Numbered from the stretch's first letter, positions 24,604-35,182 are shown. The stretch: 44,862 bases of DNA from an uncultured Bacteroidales bacterium (GCA_903885595.1 CAISJJ010000297.1:1-44862); one strand, 5' to 3'. A program made the numbers and translations. Notes: generated by a model not told the origin, from the sequence alone.

Positions 24604-27357
24604 ATGGTCAATATTAAAAAGAATATGCAAAGTCAGTCTTTGGAGCCACAACAAGGCCCCGAAAACTATTACCGCCTTTTGTTGGAGCAGTTGCCAAGCG
24701 CGGTTGCCATTCATTGTGAAGGGAAGATTGTCTATATCAATCCGGCCGGGATCAGGCTTTATGGAGTTGGGAGCGATAAAGAAATCGTGGGAAAAAACCC
24801 ACACGAACTCTTTCCTCCCGAAGTTGCAGATATGATGGTGGAGCAGGACACCAAAGCGCTCACAATCGGATATACTGCATATGAGGAATCCTGGAATGAT
24901 AAGGAGGGTAATCCGCATGTATATTTTATCGAAAAATTCAGAATTGACATACCGGATGGGGAGCCGCTTCTGGGATCAATCATAACGGATGTATGTGATA
25001 AGAACAAGGTGGAGCAGGCCTTAATGCAGGGTGAGGAGATTTTTACCCAGTTTCTGAAGCGTAGTCCGGTTTATGTATTTTTCAAGGATGACCAGATAAG
25101 ATCGCTGAGACTCAGCAGTAATTTTAAAGAGATGCTGGGCCGACCATTAGAAGAGATGCTTGGAAAAACCATGTATGATCTCTTTCCTTCTGATTTTGCA
25201 AAAAAAATAGTTGAAGACGATATCAGGGTATTACGAGAGGGGAAAGAGGTTGTATTAGAGGAAGAGTTCAACGGGAGAAGCTACACAACCATCAAATTCC
25301 CGATCCACATCAGCGGAAAGCCCCAATTTTTAGCAGGATTTTCAATTGATATAACAGCGAAGAAGCAAGCAGAAGCAACACTGCTGGAGCGTGAGAAGAA
25401 ATACCGGTTACTTTCCGAATCGCTTGAAATGGCAGAAAAGAAATCAAGAGCACTGATTGAAAATGCACCCGATGGAATCGTGATGATAAACAAGGAGGGA
25501 CGTTTCTGTTACGCAAGCCCGCCTGCTTCCCGAATGTTTGGTTATTACGCAGAAGATTTCGGACAGTATCATCCCAATGAATTGACCCATCCGGAAGATC
25601 TGCCTATGGTACTGGAAACGCTGGGCCGGCTATTGCAGGATCCAAAACTTGTTCCTACCATACAATATCGTTTCAGGCATAAAAAAAGCAATTGGTTCTG
25701 GATTGAAAGCACTTTTACCAACCTGCTCGGAACTCAGGGTATTGAGGCCATCGTCATAAATTTCCGTGATGTCACTGATCGGAAAAATGCAGACGATAAG
25801 CTCAGGGAAAGTGAGCAGCGTTCCAGAAGATTGTCGCACGGGATTGAACAAAGCCCGGCAGCAGTCGTCATTACCGATGCCACGGGCCATATCGGATATG
25901 TCAATCCAAAGTTTACACACATGACGGGGTATTCTTTTGAAGAGGTTGAAGGAAAGATTGCCCGTATTTTAAAAATTGACAGGACGCCCGACGATGTTCA
26001 TAATCAGATTTGGAATGACATAACTTCTGGAAGGGTCTGGGCAGGAGAGTACCTGAGCAAGAAAAAGAACGGGGATACCTATTGGGAATCGGTCTCCGTG
26101 GCTCCGATATTTGATCCGATGGGTGATATTACCGATTTTATTATCACCATGGAAGATATTTCGGAACGTAAAAAAATGATCAGTGAGCTGGTTAATGCCC
26201 GTAAAAAAGCGGAGGAAAGCGATCGCCTTAAAACAACATTTCTGGCCAATATGAGCCATGAGATCAGGACCCCCATGAATGCCATTGTCGGTTTTGCCGA
26301 AATGCTTTCTGACCCGGATCTGACTCCAGCGGAGCGTAGCAAATTTTCAAGGATTGTTCAAACACGATCAGATGACCTGATGCACATCATCAACGACATC
26401 CTTGAAATTTCAAGGATAGAGTCGGGAAATATCACGGTTATGAAAAGCGAATTTATGATCAATCAGATACTCAGCGATATTGAATCGGTTTACCGGCAAC
26501 GTTTACAACGCAGTAATTCCGTCATTTCTCTTCATGTCGAAAAGGTCCTGCCCGACAATCAGTCTGTAATTGTTACAGATGTTCACATTCTCAAGGAGGT
26601 TTTTTTTAATCTCATCGACAATGCGTTAAAATACACTCCGTCAGGTTCGATCAGGTTCGGATATCATGCGCCTGAAGATGGCAAGGTTACTTTCTATGTA
26701 AAAGATACCGGGATCGGGATATCCTCTGAAAATCACACTGTGATTTTTGAACATTTCCGGCAGGCGGAAATCGAAAATCAACAAAATTACAGTGGTACCG
26801 GTCTGGGATTAGCCATCTGTAAAGGCGCCCTTCAGTTTATCGACGGCAGTATCAGGGTAGAATCTGAATTAGGAAAAGGAAGTACATTTTATTTCACCCT
26901 TCCATATGATCAACCGGCCTCCGGAACAAAAGATGAGGCCTCCAGGATTGCTCCAGGCATAAAGCAACAGGTAACCGTTTACCCTTATCTCTGGCCTGAC
27001 AAGCGCTTGCTGATTGTTGAGGATGAACCCACGAACATGGAGTTTTTAACAATCATCCTGAAGCGAACCCAGGTAAAAATTACGCCAGTTGCAACCGGTG
27101 CTATCCTGAGAAGCCATTATCATGAGCTGGATCAGTTTGATCTGGTTATGCTCGATGTCAGGCTGCCTGATGCGAGCGGGTGGGACCTGGCACGGGACAT
27201 TAAAGCTATTCGACCAGGATTGCCTGTTATCGCGCAAACTGCTTATGCCATGTCGACCGACCGCCAGAAGAGCGAGGAGACGGGTTGTGATAATTACATA
27301 TCCAAACCGATTAAGAAGGAGAAATTATTGGAAATGCTTGCGGTTTATCTGGATTGA
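24604..27357 (+). CDS. Hybrid histidine kinase with four PAS domains: PAS x4-HisKA-HATPase-REC
   Basis: A 917-residue soluble sensor. PAS domains lie at about 20-135, 145-255, 275-395 and 405-525, each ending in a 'DIT/DVT/DIS' type PAC strand. HisKA has H552 in 'NMSHEIRTPMNA'; the ATP-binding domain covers about 655-770 ('NLIDNALKY', 'DTGIGI', 'GTGLGLAI'); and the C-terminal receiver has D851 in 'MLDVRLP'. It follows the previous kinase by 30 bp. A second ATG at 24625 is a possible start. The PAS set could sense redox, oxygen or small ligands; no cofactor ligand is evident. No membrane segment is seen. Confidence 0.9.
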   Translation: MVNIKKNMQSQSLEPQQGPENYYRLLLEQLPSAVAIHCEGKIVYINPAGIRLYGVGSDKEIVGKNPHELFPPEVADMMVEQDTKALTIGYTAYEESWNDKEGNPHVYFIEKFRIDIPDGEPLLGSIITDVCDKNKVEQALMQGEEIFTQFLKRSPVYVFFKDDQIRSLRLSSNFKEMLGRPLEEMLGKTMYDLFPSDFAKKIVEDDIRVLREGKEVVLEEEFNGRSYTTIKFPIHISGKPQFLAGFSIDITAKKQAEATLLEREKKYRLLSESLEMAEKKSRALIENAPDGIVMINKEGRFCYASPPASRMFGYYAEDFGQYHPNELTHPEDLPMVLETLGRLLQDPKLVPTIQYRFRHKKSNWFWIESTFTNLLGTQGIEAIVINFRDVTDRKNADDKLRESEQRSRRLSHGIEQSPAAVVITDATGHIGYVNPKFTHMTGYSFEEVEGKIARILKIDRTPDDVHNQIWNDITSGRVWAGEYLSKKKNGDTYWESVSVAPIFDPMGDITDFIITMEDISERKKMISELVNARKKAEESDRLKTTFLANMSHEIRTPMNAIVGFAEMLSDPDLTPAERSKFSRIVQTRSDDLMHIINDILEISRIESGNITVMKSEFMINQILSDIESVYRQRLQRSNSVISLHVEKVLPDNQSVIVTDVHILKEVFFNLIDNALKYTPSGSIRFGYHAPEDGKVTFYVKDTGIGISSENHTVIFEHFRQAEIENQQNYSGTGLGLAICKGALQFIDGSIRVESELGKGSTFYFTLPYDQPASGTKDEASRIAPGIKQQVTVYPYLWPDKRLLIVEDEPTNMEFLTIILKRTQVKITPVATGAILRSHYHELDQFDLVMLDVRLPDASGWDLARDIKAIRPGLPVIAQTAYAMSTDRQKSEETGCDNYISKPIKKEKLLEMLAVYLD

Positions 27358-27413
27358 AAGCGAAGAGGTAGTAGGAAGCACATTTCATTTTTCACTGAAA
27401 AAATAAAAAACCG

Positions 27414-30400
27414 ATGAAAAATTTACCAAATGTTCTCATTGTTGATGATAGCGAAGAGAATATTTTTTTCCTTGAAAGTGTCATAAAAAAAATTAAAGTT
27501 AATCTTATCAAGGCCTTTTCGGGTTTAGAAGCATTGGAGAAAAGCAAAGACCTGGAACTTGCACTTGCCATCATCGATGTGCGAATGCCTGAAATGAATG
27601 GTTATGAGCTGGCAATGAGGCTTAATGAAATAAGGCAGGAGAATAAGGTTCCTATCATTTTTCTTACTGCAAGCCATGTTACTGAAGTTCAGGTATTCAA
27701 AGGATATGGCTACGGAGCTGTTGATTACCTGGTCAAACCAGTGAACAATAACATCCTGTTGTGTAAAATTAATGTGTTCCTCGACCTCTCCATGCAAAAA
27801 CAGACCATTGCAAGGGATGCTGCTTTACTTAAAAAATCGGCCGACGAACTCATTAAAGCAAATGAAGCACTTGTAAAAAGTGAGAAAAAATACCGGAGTT
27901 ATATCGACAATGCACCGGACGGGGTTTTTGTGACTGATGAAAAGGGAAAGTACATTGAAGTAAATGAGGCAGCCTGTGCCATTACAGGATATTCGAAGGA
28001 TGAACTGTTGAATATGTCGGTCTCAGACATACTTCCCGATGAATCGGTTGAAGATGGCCTTGCCCACTTCAGAGCAGATGGTACAATTGGAAAATCAAAA
28101 GCAGATCTGTTGTTCAAACATAAAAACAGGAAGACCCGGTGGTGGGCAGTCGAAGCCGTAAAGCTATCGGAAACACGGTATCTTGGATTTACAAAAGACA
28201 TCACCCTTCGGATAGAAATGGAGGAGGCCATCCGGAGGCATCAGTTTGAACTTGAATCGCAGAACGATGAACTATCCATTGCTATTGTCGAAGCGAAAGT
28301 TGCTTCCGAAAAATATGCTGAACTTTACAATTTTGCCCCTTCGGGTTATTTTACGCTTTCGACCGATTATAAAATTCTGGATTTGAACCTGGGCGGAGCA
28401 CATTTATTGGGGAAAGAGCGATCGCGCATTATTGACAGCCATTTTGGCCTTTTTGTATCAATTGATACGCTGCCTGTCTTTCACGCTTTTTTACTCGATG
28501 TTTTTAAAAAAGATTCAAAAGAATTCTGTGAAGTAATGCTCGAAACAGGCGGTATTCAGCGCAAATGGGTACACATGGAAGGTGTCACCATCGGTAATGG
28601 GGCCCAATGCCTTTTAAATGTTGTGGATATAACCGACCGTAAGAATGCTGAAGAGCGTCTTAAGCAAACATCCACCCGCCTGGCTCTGGCAACACGGGCA
28701 GGAGGAGTTGGCGTTTGGGAGCTTGATTTTTTCAATAATAAAATGACATGGGATGATCGCATGTTCGAACTGTATGGTATTGATGAAAAGGATTTCACCC
28801 GCAACATTGAAGCCTGGTATGCATGCATTCATCCCGATGACCTGATTCGATGCAATGCTGAGATCGAGATGGCGAAGTGCGGTGAAAAGGAATTTGATAC
28901 AGAGTTCCGGGTATGCCACACCAATGGAAGCGTGCACAATATCAGGGCAATGGCCATCATTTTGCATGATAGCTCAGGCAGTCCGCAAAAGGCAATAGGT
29001 ACAAACTGGGATATTACTAAACAAAAGCAGCTGGAGGACAAACTCAAGTCAAGTGAAGTGAACTTCCGCACATTTTTCGAGACCATGGGCGACATGATCA
29101 TGGTCGGTAACAGCCAGGGAGAGGTTTTTTATGTAAATACCTCCTTATGCCACAAACTTGGCTATAAAACTGAAGACTTTCAGAGAATGAACCTTTTGGA
29201 AATGATTCAGGCAGAAAGACGGATAGAAGCTGAACAGATTTTTATAGAAATGTCGACAGGGAAAAGGAACTCATGTAATTTACCGCTTGTGAGAAAAGAC
29301 GGATCGCTCGTACCTGTTGAAATTCGTGTATGGTATGGCAAGTGGGACGGGAAAGACTGCATTTTTGGCATAGCCAAGGACCTCACTTCGGAGCAAGAGG
29401 CCCTGCTGAAATTTAATAAAATATTTTATGGTAATCCCGCTCTTATGGCCATGAGTACATTCCCGGAAGCTGTATTTACCGATGTGAATGATGCTTATAT
29501 TACCAAAACAGGATATACCAGAGAAGAACTCATCGGAAAAATAAGCGGAGACTTAAATCTTTCACTTCAACCTGAAAAACAAAAAATAGCTTTTAAAGAG
29601 TTAGAAAAAAAAGGGTTTATCCATAATCTTGAGTTAACCATAAAAACCAAATCAGGAGCGACACTTGACGGGCTTTTTTCCGGCGAAATTGTTGAAAACC
29701 AGGGAAAGAAGTTTTTTTTATCGGTGATGGTTGATATTACAGCCCGTAAAAAGGCTGAGGAAGCCCTCAGGAAGAGCGAATCAAACCTTGCCGAAGCCCA
29801 GCGGATCGCGCATATGGGTAGTTGGGAATGGGATATGATTTCGGGTACGGTAATTTGGTCAGAAGAGATGTACCGCCTTTTTGACATGGAACGAAAGAAC
29901 AAAGTCATCAAGCCTGAATCGATCATTAAGAATCTCCATCCCGATGATGTGGGGATATTCTCGGAAAGTATGAAAAGTAATTTATCCGATGGCAAGTCAA
30001 CCTCCCTTGAATACCGTGTCGTCCATAAAGATGGTTCGATTCACCACCTCTTTGCTGAAGGCAGGGTTGAATTTGATGATGATGGCAAACCAATCAGGAG
30101 CATTGGAACGGTTCAGGACATTACTGAACGTAAGATTGCAGAGCAACAAATGAAAATAGGAGAAGAAAAATATAAAACGATGTTAAATGCATCCCCCGAT
30201 GGAATTCTTTTGGTTGATATGAATGGAATCGTAACAGAGGCCTCTGAAATTGGGCTGGAATTGCTGGGCGCCGAATCAAGAAACGACCTGGTGAGTAAAG
30301 ACATTTTCAGGTTCATTCCATCAGATGAAAAATATACGCTAAAAGAGATCATTAACAGAACTATGAATGAAGGCCTGGCACAAAATGTAGGAATGCAAAT

Positions 30401-31259
30401 CAGAAAGAGAAACCGTACATTATTTGCAGGGGAAACCAGTGTCACCCTGATTCAGAATCCTGATGGCACGCCCTCATCATTTATGATCATTATTCGTGAT
30501 ATTTCGCAACGTAAAAAGATGGAGACCAAACAGATGCATGCCGACAGAATGGCCAACCTGGGGGAGATGGCCTCAGGAATCGCACATGAAATCAACCAGC
30601 CACTGAATATAATCTCCATGGTAATGGATAAAATTTTATTTGAGTCAGTCAAAGCTGATTCGATCGATCTGGAATTCCTGAAAAACAAATCAAATAAAAT
30701 TTTTGACAATATAACCCGGATACGGAATATTATTGATCACATCAGGGCCTTTTCAAGAAGCCATGATGATTTTGTTTTGACAGCTTTTGATATCAATGCA
30801 AGCATCGAAAGCGCAACTTCGATGATTTCAGAACAATTCAAACACTTGGGCATAAGTTTGTTAATTCAGCTTGATAATAAAATTCCTTCGATTTGCGGCA
30901 ATACCTACAAGTTTGAACAGGTTATCATTAACCTCCTGGTTAATGCCAAAGATGCAGTGCTTGAAAAGAAAGGCAAACAGGATGCAGATTTTGAGATGGT
31001 TGTTGGGATAAAATCCTACAAGGAGAATCAAATTTTAGTGGTTGAAGTAACAGATAATGGTATTGGTATTGGCAATGAGGATATTAATAATGTCATTCTT
31101 CCCTTTTACACCACCAAGGATGAAGGTAAGGGAACAGGCCTCGGATTATCAATCTGCTATCAGATCATTAAGGAAATGGGAGGAAACATTGAGATTATAA
31201 GCGACTATTCTCATGGTACAACGATCAAACTGCTATTGGACATTACTGAGAAAAAATGA
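27414..31259 (+). CDS. Multi-PAS NtrB-type histidine kinase: REC-PAS x7-HisKA-HATPase
   Basis: A 1281-residue soluble sensor. The N-terminal receiver has D55 in 'IIDVRMP'. About seven PAS domains follow (roughly 160-285, 300-410, 420-545, 548-660, 665-775, 785-905 and 915-1035), with the third and sixth of the PAS-3 type ('GVWELDF', 'GSWEWDM'). The kinase core is NtrB-like: 'GIAHEINQPLN' with H1058, N box 'NLLVNAKDAV', 'DNGIGI' and 'GTGLGLSI'. Its last ~360 residues (PAS7 plus kinase core) are a close match to the next, broken gene, showing a tandem duplication. NtrB-type cores usually pair with sigma-54 activators, and one is encoded two genes downstream. Confidence 0.9.
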   Translation: MKNLPNVLIVDDSEENIFFLESVIKKIKVNLIKAFSGLEALEKSKDLELALAIIDVRMPEMNGYELAMRLNEIRQENKVPIIFLTASHVTEVQVFKGYGYGAVDYLVKPVNNNILLCKINVFLDLSMQKQTIARDAALLKKSADELIKANEALVKSEKKYRSYIDNAPDGVFVTDEKGKYIEVNEAACAITGYSKDELLNMSVSDILPDESVEDGLAHFRADGTIGKSKADLLFKHKNRKTRWWAVEAVKLSETRYLGFTKDITLRIEMEEAIRRHQFELESQNDELSIAIVEAKVASEKYAELYNFAPSGYFTLSTDYKILDLNLGGAHLLGKERSRIIDSHFGLFVSIDTLPVFHAFLLDVFKKDSKEFCEVMLETGGIQRKWVHMEGVTIGNGAQCLLNVVDITDRKNAEERLKQTSTRLALATRAGGVGVWELDFFNNKMTWDDRMFELYGIDEKDFTRNIEAWYACIHPDDLIRCNAEIEMAKCGEKEFDTEFRVCHTNGSVHNIRAMAIILHDSSGSPQKAIGTNWDITKQKQLEDKLKSSEVNFRTFFETMGDMIMVGNSQGEVFYVNTSLCHKLGYKTEDFQRMNLLEMIQAERRIEAEQIFIEMSTGKRNSCNLPLVRKDGSLVPVEIRVWYGKWDGKDCIFGIAKDLTSEQEALLKFNKIFYGNPALMAMSTFPEAVFTDVNDAYITKTGYTREELIGKISGDLNLSLQPEKQKIAFKELEKKGFIHNLELTIKTKSGATLDGLFSGEIVENQGKKFFLSVMVDITARKKAEEALRKSESNLAEAQRIAHMGSWEWDMISGTVIWSEEMYRLFDMERKNKVIKPESIIKNLHPDDVGIFSESMKSNLSDGKSTSLEYRVVHKDGSIHHLFAEGRVEFDDDGKPIRSIGTVQDITERKIAEQQMKIGEEKYKTMLNASPDGILLVDMNGIVTEASEIGLELLGAESRNDLVSKDIFRFIPSDEKYTLKEIINRTMNEGLAQNVGMQIRKRNRTLFAGETSVTLIQNPDGTPSSFMIIIRDISQRKKMETKQMHADRMANLGEMASGIAHEINQPLNIISMVMDKILFESVKADSIDLEFLKNKSNKIFDNITRIRNIIDHIRAFSRSHDDFVLTAFDINASIESATSMISEQFKHLGISLLIQLDNKIPSICGNTYKFEQVIINLLVNAKDAVLEKKGKQDADFEMVVGIKSYKENQILVVEVTDNGIGIGNEDINNVILPFYTTKDEGKGTGLGLSICYQIIKEMGGNIEIISDYSHGTTIKLLLDITEKK

Positions 31260-31309
31260 AAACTTTTTGATGTAAACACCAGGATCACAATGAAAATACA
31301 ATATTTTCC

Positions 31310-33299
31310 ATGAATAAACCGCATAACAGACAGGAAGAGAAAATAACGCATAAACAGGCTAAGGAAGGGCTGAAAAGGAGACCAGAGAAGAAACAATCAC
31401 AACGTTCTGAAGCAGATTTGATGAGGATCGTCCATGCAATGGAGATACAGCTGATGGAATTGAAAGCCCAGAATGATGATCTCCGGCAAGCCGAACTGTC
31501 AGCCAGGTTAAACAAGAAATACCTGGAAGCTGGCCGTGAGGTTCTTCAGATACTGAACGAATTTGGCGATCCGCGGGATTCAATACAAAGGGTGCTCGAT
31601 GTTTTGAAGAAGCGGACCGGTTTCGATGCGGTTGGCATTCGGCTCCAAAAGGACGATGACTTCCCCTATTATGCCCAGGATGGTTTTTCAGGTGACTTCT
31701 TACTGACAGAAAATACGCTGGCTGAATATTCTGAAGACGGCCAGGTATGTCGTAATAAAGATGGTAATGTTAGTCTGGAATGTACCTGTGGACTGGTTCT
31801 TTCCGGTAAGACCGATCCTGAAAATCCGCTTTTTACCGCAGGGGGAAGTGCCTGGACGAACGATTCATTACCCTTCCTCGATATCCTGCCTGGCGACGAT
31901 CCCCGTAATCGTCCACGCAACAATTGCATTCATAAGGGATATACATCGGTTGCTTTGGTCCCCATACGGAATAAGGAAAAAATTATCGGACTGATCCAGT
32001 TAAACGACCATCGCAAAGACTGTTTTGACCTGCATACAATTGAATTGCTCGAAGGAATTGCCTCGCACATCGGGGAGGCGTTTATGCGCAAACAGGCAGA
32101 AGATGATCTGAAGGAAAGCAAAGAGCTGCTCTCATTATATATAATTCATTCACCAATTTATTCCTACCGTAAGCTGGCAGAACAGGCAATGAGGATAAGT
32201 GATGAAAAGTACAGAACAATGCTTAATTCCTCACCGGATGGAATTTTATTGATTAACATGAAGGGTATCATAACCGAGGTATCTGAAATCGGAATGGAAT
32301 TGTTTGGTGTCGATACCAAGGATGACCTTGCGGGGAATGATCTTTTTCAATTTGTTCCGCCTGATGATCAAAATACTTTAAAAGAGATCATTGAAAAGAC
32401 AATGAACGAAGGGCTGGCGCAAAATATCGGGTTAAAATTCAGGAAGAAAAACCAGTCTGTTTTTGCCGGTGAAACCAGCGCAACCCTCATACAGGGCCCC
32501 GATGGGGTTCCTGTCGCTTTTATGATCATCATCCGTGATATTTCGCAGCGGAAAAAATTAGAGACTAAGCAGGGGCATGCCGACCGTATGGCCAACCTGG
32601 GCGAGATGGCCTCGGGTATCGCACATGAAATAAACCAGCCATTGAATATCATTTCGATGGTAATGGATAAAATATTGTTTGAATCAGCCAAAACCGAAAC
32701 AATCGACATCGATTTTCTAAGGAATAAATCGGATAAAATATTCGAAAACATAACACGGATAAGGAACATCATTGATCAGATCAGGGCATTTTCGAGAAGT
32801 CATGATGATTACGTTCTGTCTGCCTTCAACATAAACACGAGTATTGGCAATGCCACTTCAATGATTGCCGAACAATTCAAGCACCTTGGAATCAAGCTGA
32901 TGCTGCAGCTCGAAAAAAAAAATTCCCCGTTGTTCGGTAATTCAATTAAATTTGAACAGGTAATCGTAAATCTGCTGCTCAATGCCAAAGATGCGGTAAT
33001 TGACAACAGAACCAAACGGGAAGGAAATAATTTCGATGGTTGTTGGGATCAGGTCTTACCTGGAACATAACCATATTATTGTTGAGGTCACTGATAACGG
33101 GATTGGCATAAGCAATAACGATATAAATAATATTATGCTTCCGTTTTATACAACCAAGGATGAAGGAAAGGGGACAGGTCTCGGATTATCGATCTGTTAT
33201 CAGATAATCAAAGAGATGAATGGCTCAATCGAAATAACGAGCGAACCGGCTCACGGGACAAAAATCAAATTGGTTATGGATATTGAAAATCTAAAGTAA
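31310..33299 (+). pseudogene. Frameshifted NtrB-type kinase: coiled coil-GAF-PAS-HisKA-HATPase
   Basis: The first frame (31310-33070) encodes a Lys/Glu-rich coiled coil (1-70), a GAF-type domain (about 75-265), a PAS domain (about 300-420) and the kinase core with H439 in 'GIAHEINQPLN', up to the N box 'NLLLNAKDAV'. The frame then breaks near 33000-33035; the remainder of the ATP-binding domain ('DNGIGI', 'GTGLGLSI') continues in the frame one base further on, to the stop at 33299. One extra base explains this. At about 279-291, 'HSPIYSY' runs straight into 'RKLAEQ', which look like the start and the end of one PAS domain whose body has been deleted. A sequencing error could explain the frameshift but not the PAS loss. 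The sigma-54 activator gene starts 3 bp later. Confidence 0.85.
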
Positions 33300-33301
33300 C
33301 A

Positions 33302-34690
33302 ATGTCAGTACACGATAAAATTAAAATTCTGATCCTTGATGATGAAAAGCAATTCACAGAAGAATTAAGTGGGTTCTTTCAGGGATCTGATTATGAATCA
33401 TTTGAGGCAAACACAGAAAAGGATGGACGAAAAATTCTGACGAGCCATGAAATCGACCTGCTGATTCTCGATGTCAGGTTGCCTGGCGTGAACGGTCTTG
33501 ATATACTCAAGGATGTAAAGGTTCAGTATCCGCGGATGGAGGTCATCATCATTTCAGCGCATGGCGACATGGACACGGTAATCAAGGCTATGCGGCTCGG
33601 GGCATTCGATTATTTGCGCAAACCGTTCAGATATATCGACATCCAGATTGCAATCGAACGTACCCAGAAGTACCTTCAGATGCACCGGCGGCTGAAACAG
33701 ATGGAGGAGCGGAATTCGCTGATCTCAAAAAATCTTGAAGAAAAAATAGACCGGCAGTTTATTGGTGTAAGTCCGCAGATTCTGGAGGTTTTCGAACAAG
33801 CTATTACCGCTGCAAATTACCCCGATTCCAATGTGCTTATTACCGGTGAAAGTGGCACAGGAAAGGAAAATATTGCCAGGATCATTCACTATTCAAGCTT
33901 GAGAAAAGATCATGTTTTTTGTGCCGTTAACAGCAGTGCGATCACTGAATCACTGCTGGAGAGTGAATTCTTTGGCCATAAAAAAGGTTCATTCACGGGC
34001 GCAATCAGCGACAAAATGGGATTCTTCGAAGTTTGTCACAAGGGCACTTTGTTTCTTGATGAGATTGCTGACATGCCTTTCAACCTTCAGGCAAAGATCC
34101 TCCGTGCAACCGAAGAAAAGGTGATCACCAGGGTGGGCGATACAAAACAGATTCAAACCGACTTTCGCATTGTTTCTGCAACAAACCATGATGTTCACAA
34201 ACAGGTGGAAAAAAAGAAATTCAGGCTTGACCTGCTTCACCGGCTCAACACCCTGCATATTCATATTCCTTCGCTCAGGGAAAGGCCCGAAGATATCAAA
34301 CCCCTGCTGGTCCATTTTGTAGATGTTTATTCTACGAAATTCAATAAACCAAATGTCCGCATCTCACGCGAGGTTTTTGACACACTCTTAAAATATTCTT
34401 TTCCAGGTAATGTCAGGGAATTACGAAATATGACCGAGAGAGCGATAATCCTGTGCAAAGGCAATCTGCTTGGCATAAATGATTTTCCTGTAAAAATAGA
34501 GAAACCTGCCGCAGCGGATAAGGATGCTGATTCTGTGAACCTGAAGCTGAACGAACTCAACCTGATTCAGAAAGCGCTCGCCATGGCAAAATTTAATCAG
34601 CAAGCCGCAGCTGATGCACTTGGTATTCACCGCGATGCCTTAAGCAGAAAGATGAAGAAGTATGATATCAGGGTTGAGTCGGATGAATAA
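33302..34690 (+). CDS. NtrC-family sigma-54-dependent response regulator
   Basis: A 462-residue activator. Receiver 1-125 with D57 in 'LILDVRLPG'; AAA+ domain about 150-385 with Walker A GESGTGKE (182-189), the sigma-54 contact loop GSFTGA (229-234, a common form of GAFTGA) and Walker B 'GTLFLDEIAD'; and a C-terminal Fis-type helix-turn-helix ('QQAAADALGIHRDALSRKMKKY'-like, near 437-458). All elements needed to activate sigma-54 polymerase are present. It starts 3 bp after the broken kinase gene and is the last gene before gvpA, whose upstream region has a sigma-54 promoter. Direct control of the gas vesicle operon is the simplest reading. Confidence 0.92.
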   Translation: MSVHDKIKILILDDEKQFTEELSGFFQGSDYESFEANTEKDGRKILTSHEIDLLILDVRLPGVNGLDILKDVKVQYPRMEVIIISAHGDMDTVIKAMRLGAFDYLRKPFRYIDIQIAIERTQKYLQMHRRLKQMEERNSLISKNLEEKIDRQFIGVSPQILEVFEQAITAANYPDSNVLITGESGTGKENIARIIHYSSLRKDHVFCAVNSSAITESLLESEFFGHKKGSFTGAISDKMGFFEVCHKGTLFLDEIADMPFNLQAKILRATEEKVITRVGDTKQIQTDFRIVSATNHDVHKQVEKKKFRLDLLHRLNTLHIHIPSLRERPEDIKPLLVHFVDVYSTKFNKPNVRISREVFDTLLKYSFPGNVRELRNMTERAIILCKGNLLGINDFPVKIEKPAAADKDADSVNLKLNELNLIQKALAMAKFNQQAAADALGIHRDALSRKMKKYDIRVESDE

Positions 34691-35123
34691 CAGGGTTAAC
34701 TGACTAAATTCAAAGAGATACGATCAGTTTGGGAGCATTTCGCGCCATAGGTGCGAAACATTGGTAGACCGATGAGGATTGGGAGCATTTCGCGCCATAG
34801 GTGCGAAACATTGGTAGACCGATGAGGTTTAGGAGCATTTCGCGCCATAGGTGCGAAATTATTTTCCGGAGATTCAAATCCAAAATATGCTATGCGCCTA
34901 CGGCGCGCTGAGATAGGAGTGGGGGTATGCGGGCTACCAGGATTTGGCTCCTACGGAGTCGGAATGGATTAATGAAAACAATTACCTCAAACAGGAAGGA
35001 TCTTGTTAAACACGGAGTATGGTGTGTCAAAGTTTTTAACAGTGTCGGTGTTTATCAATACGCGTTTTCACGTAAGTACGCGATTTTATTGTTGAATAAC
35101 ATGAACCACCTCCGGGTCTGGCA
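34691..35123. repeat. Gene-free stretch with 50-bp tandem repeat and further hairpins
   Basis: Units at 34731-34780 and 34781-34830 are 50 bp long and nearly identical; a third, partial unit runs from 34831 to about 34860. Each contains the hairpin TTTCGCgCCataGGtGCGAAA. Further hairpins follow: GCGCCtacGGCGC near 34905 and CTCCtacGGAG near 34949. This CTACGG/CATAGG hairpin style resembles dispersed repeats of Bacteroidota genomes. A 66-codon frame at 34927-35127 has no family features and is not called. No other gene is seen before gvpA. Confidence 0.75.
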
Positions 35124-35124
35124 T

Positions 35125-35182
35125 TGAAAATCCGATTTTCAAAAAAAAATTACAATTTTTTTATCTTTCATTTTCAGATAAA
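35125..35182. promoter_or_regulatory. Two inverted repeats, candidate activator-binding sites upstream of gvpA
   Basis: TGAAAATCcGATTTTCA (35125-35141) is a perfect palindrome with 8-bp arms. TTTATCT-N9-AGATAAA (35160-35182) is a second one with 7-bp arms. They lie about 117 and 79 bp upstream of the transcript start predicted from the sigma-54 promoter, the usual distance for NtrC-type enhancer sites. The first could alternatively be part of a weak terminator, since A and T runs follow it. Confidence 0.45.

Noticed and set aside
34731-34860. Possible CRISPR array
   Set aside because: The 50-bp units are directly adjacent, with no unique spacers, and no cas gene is in the window.
34927-35127. 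66-codon open frame between the activator gene and gvpA
   Set aside because: Begins in hairpin repeats, has no ribosome binding site or family features, and overlaps the candidate activator-binding palindrome region.
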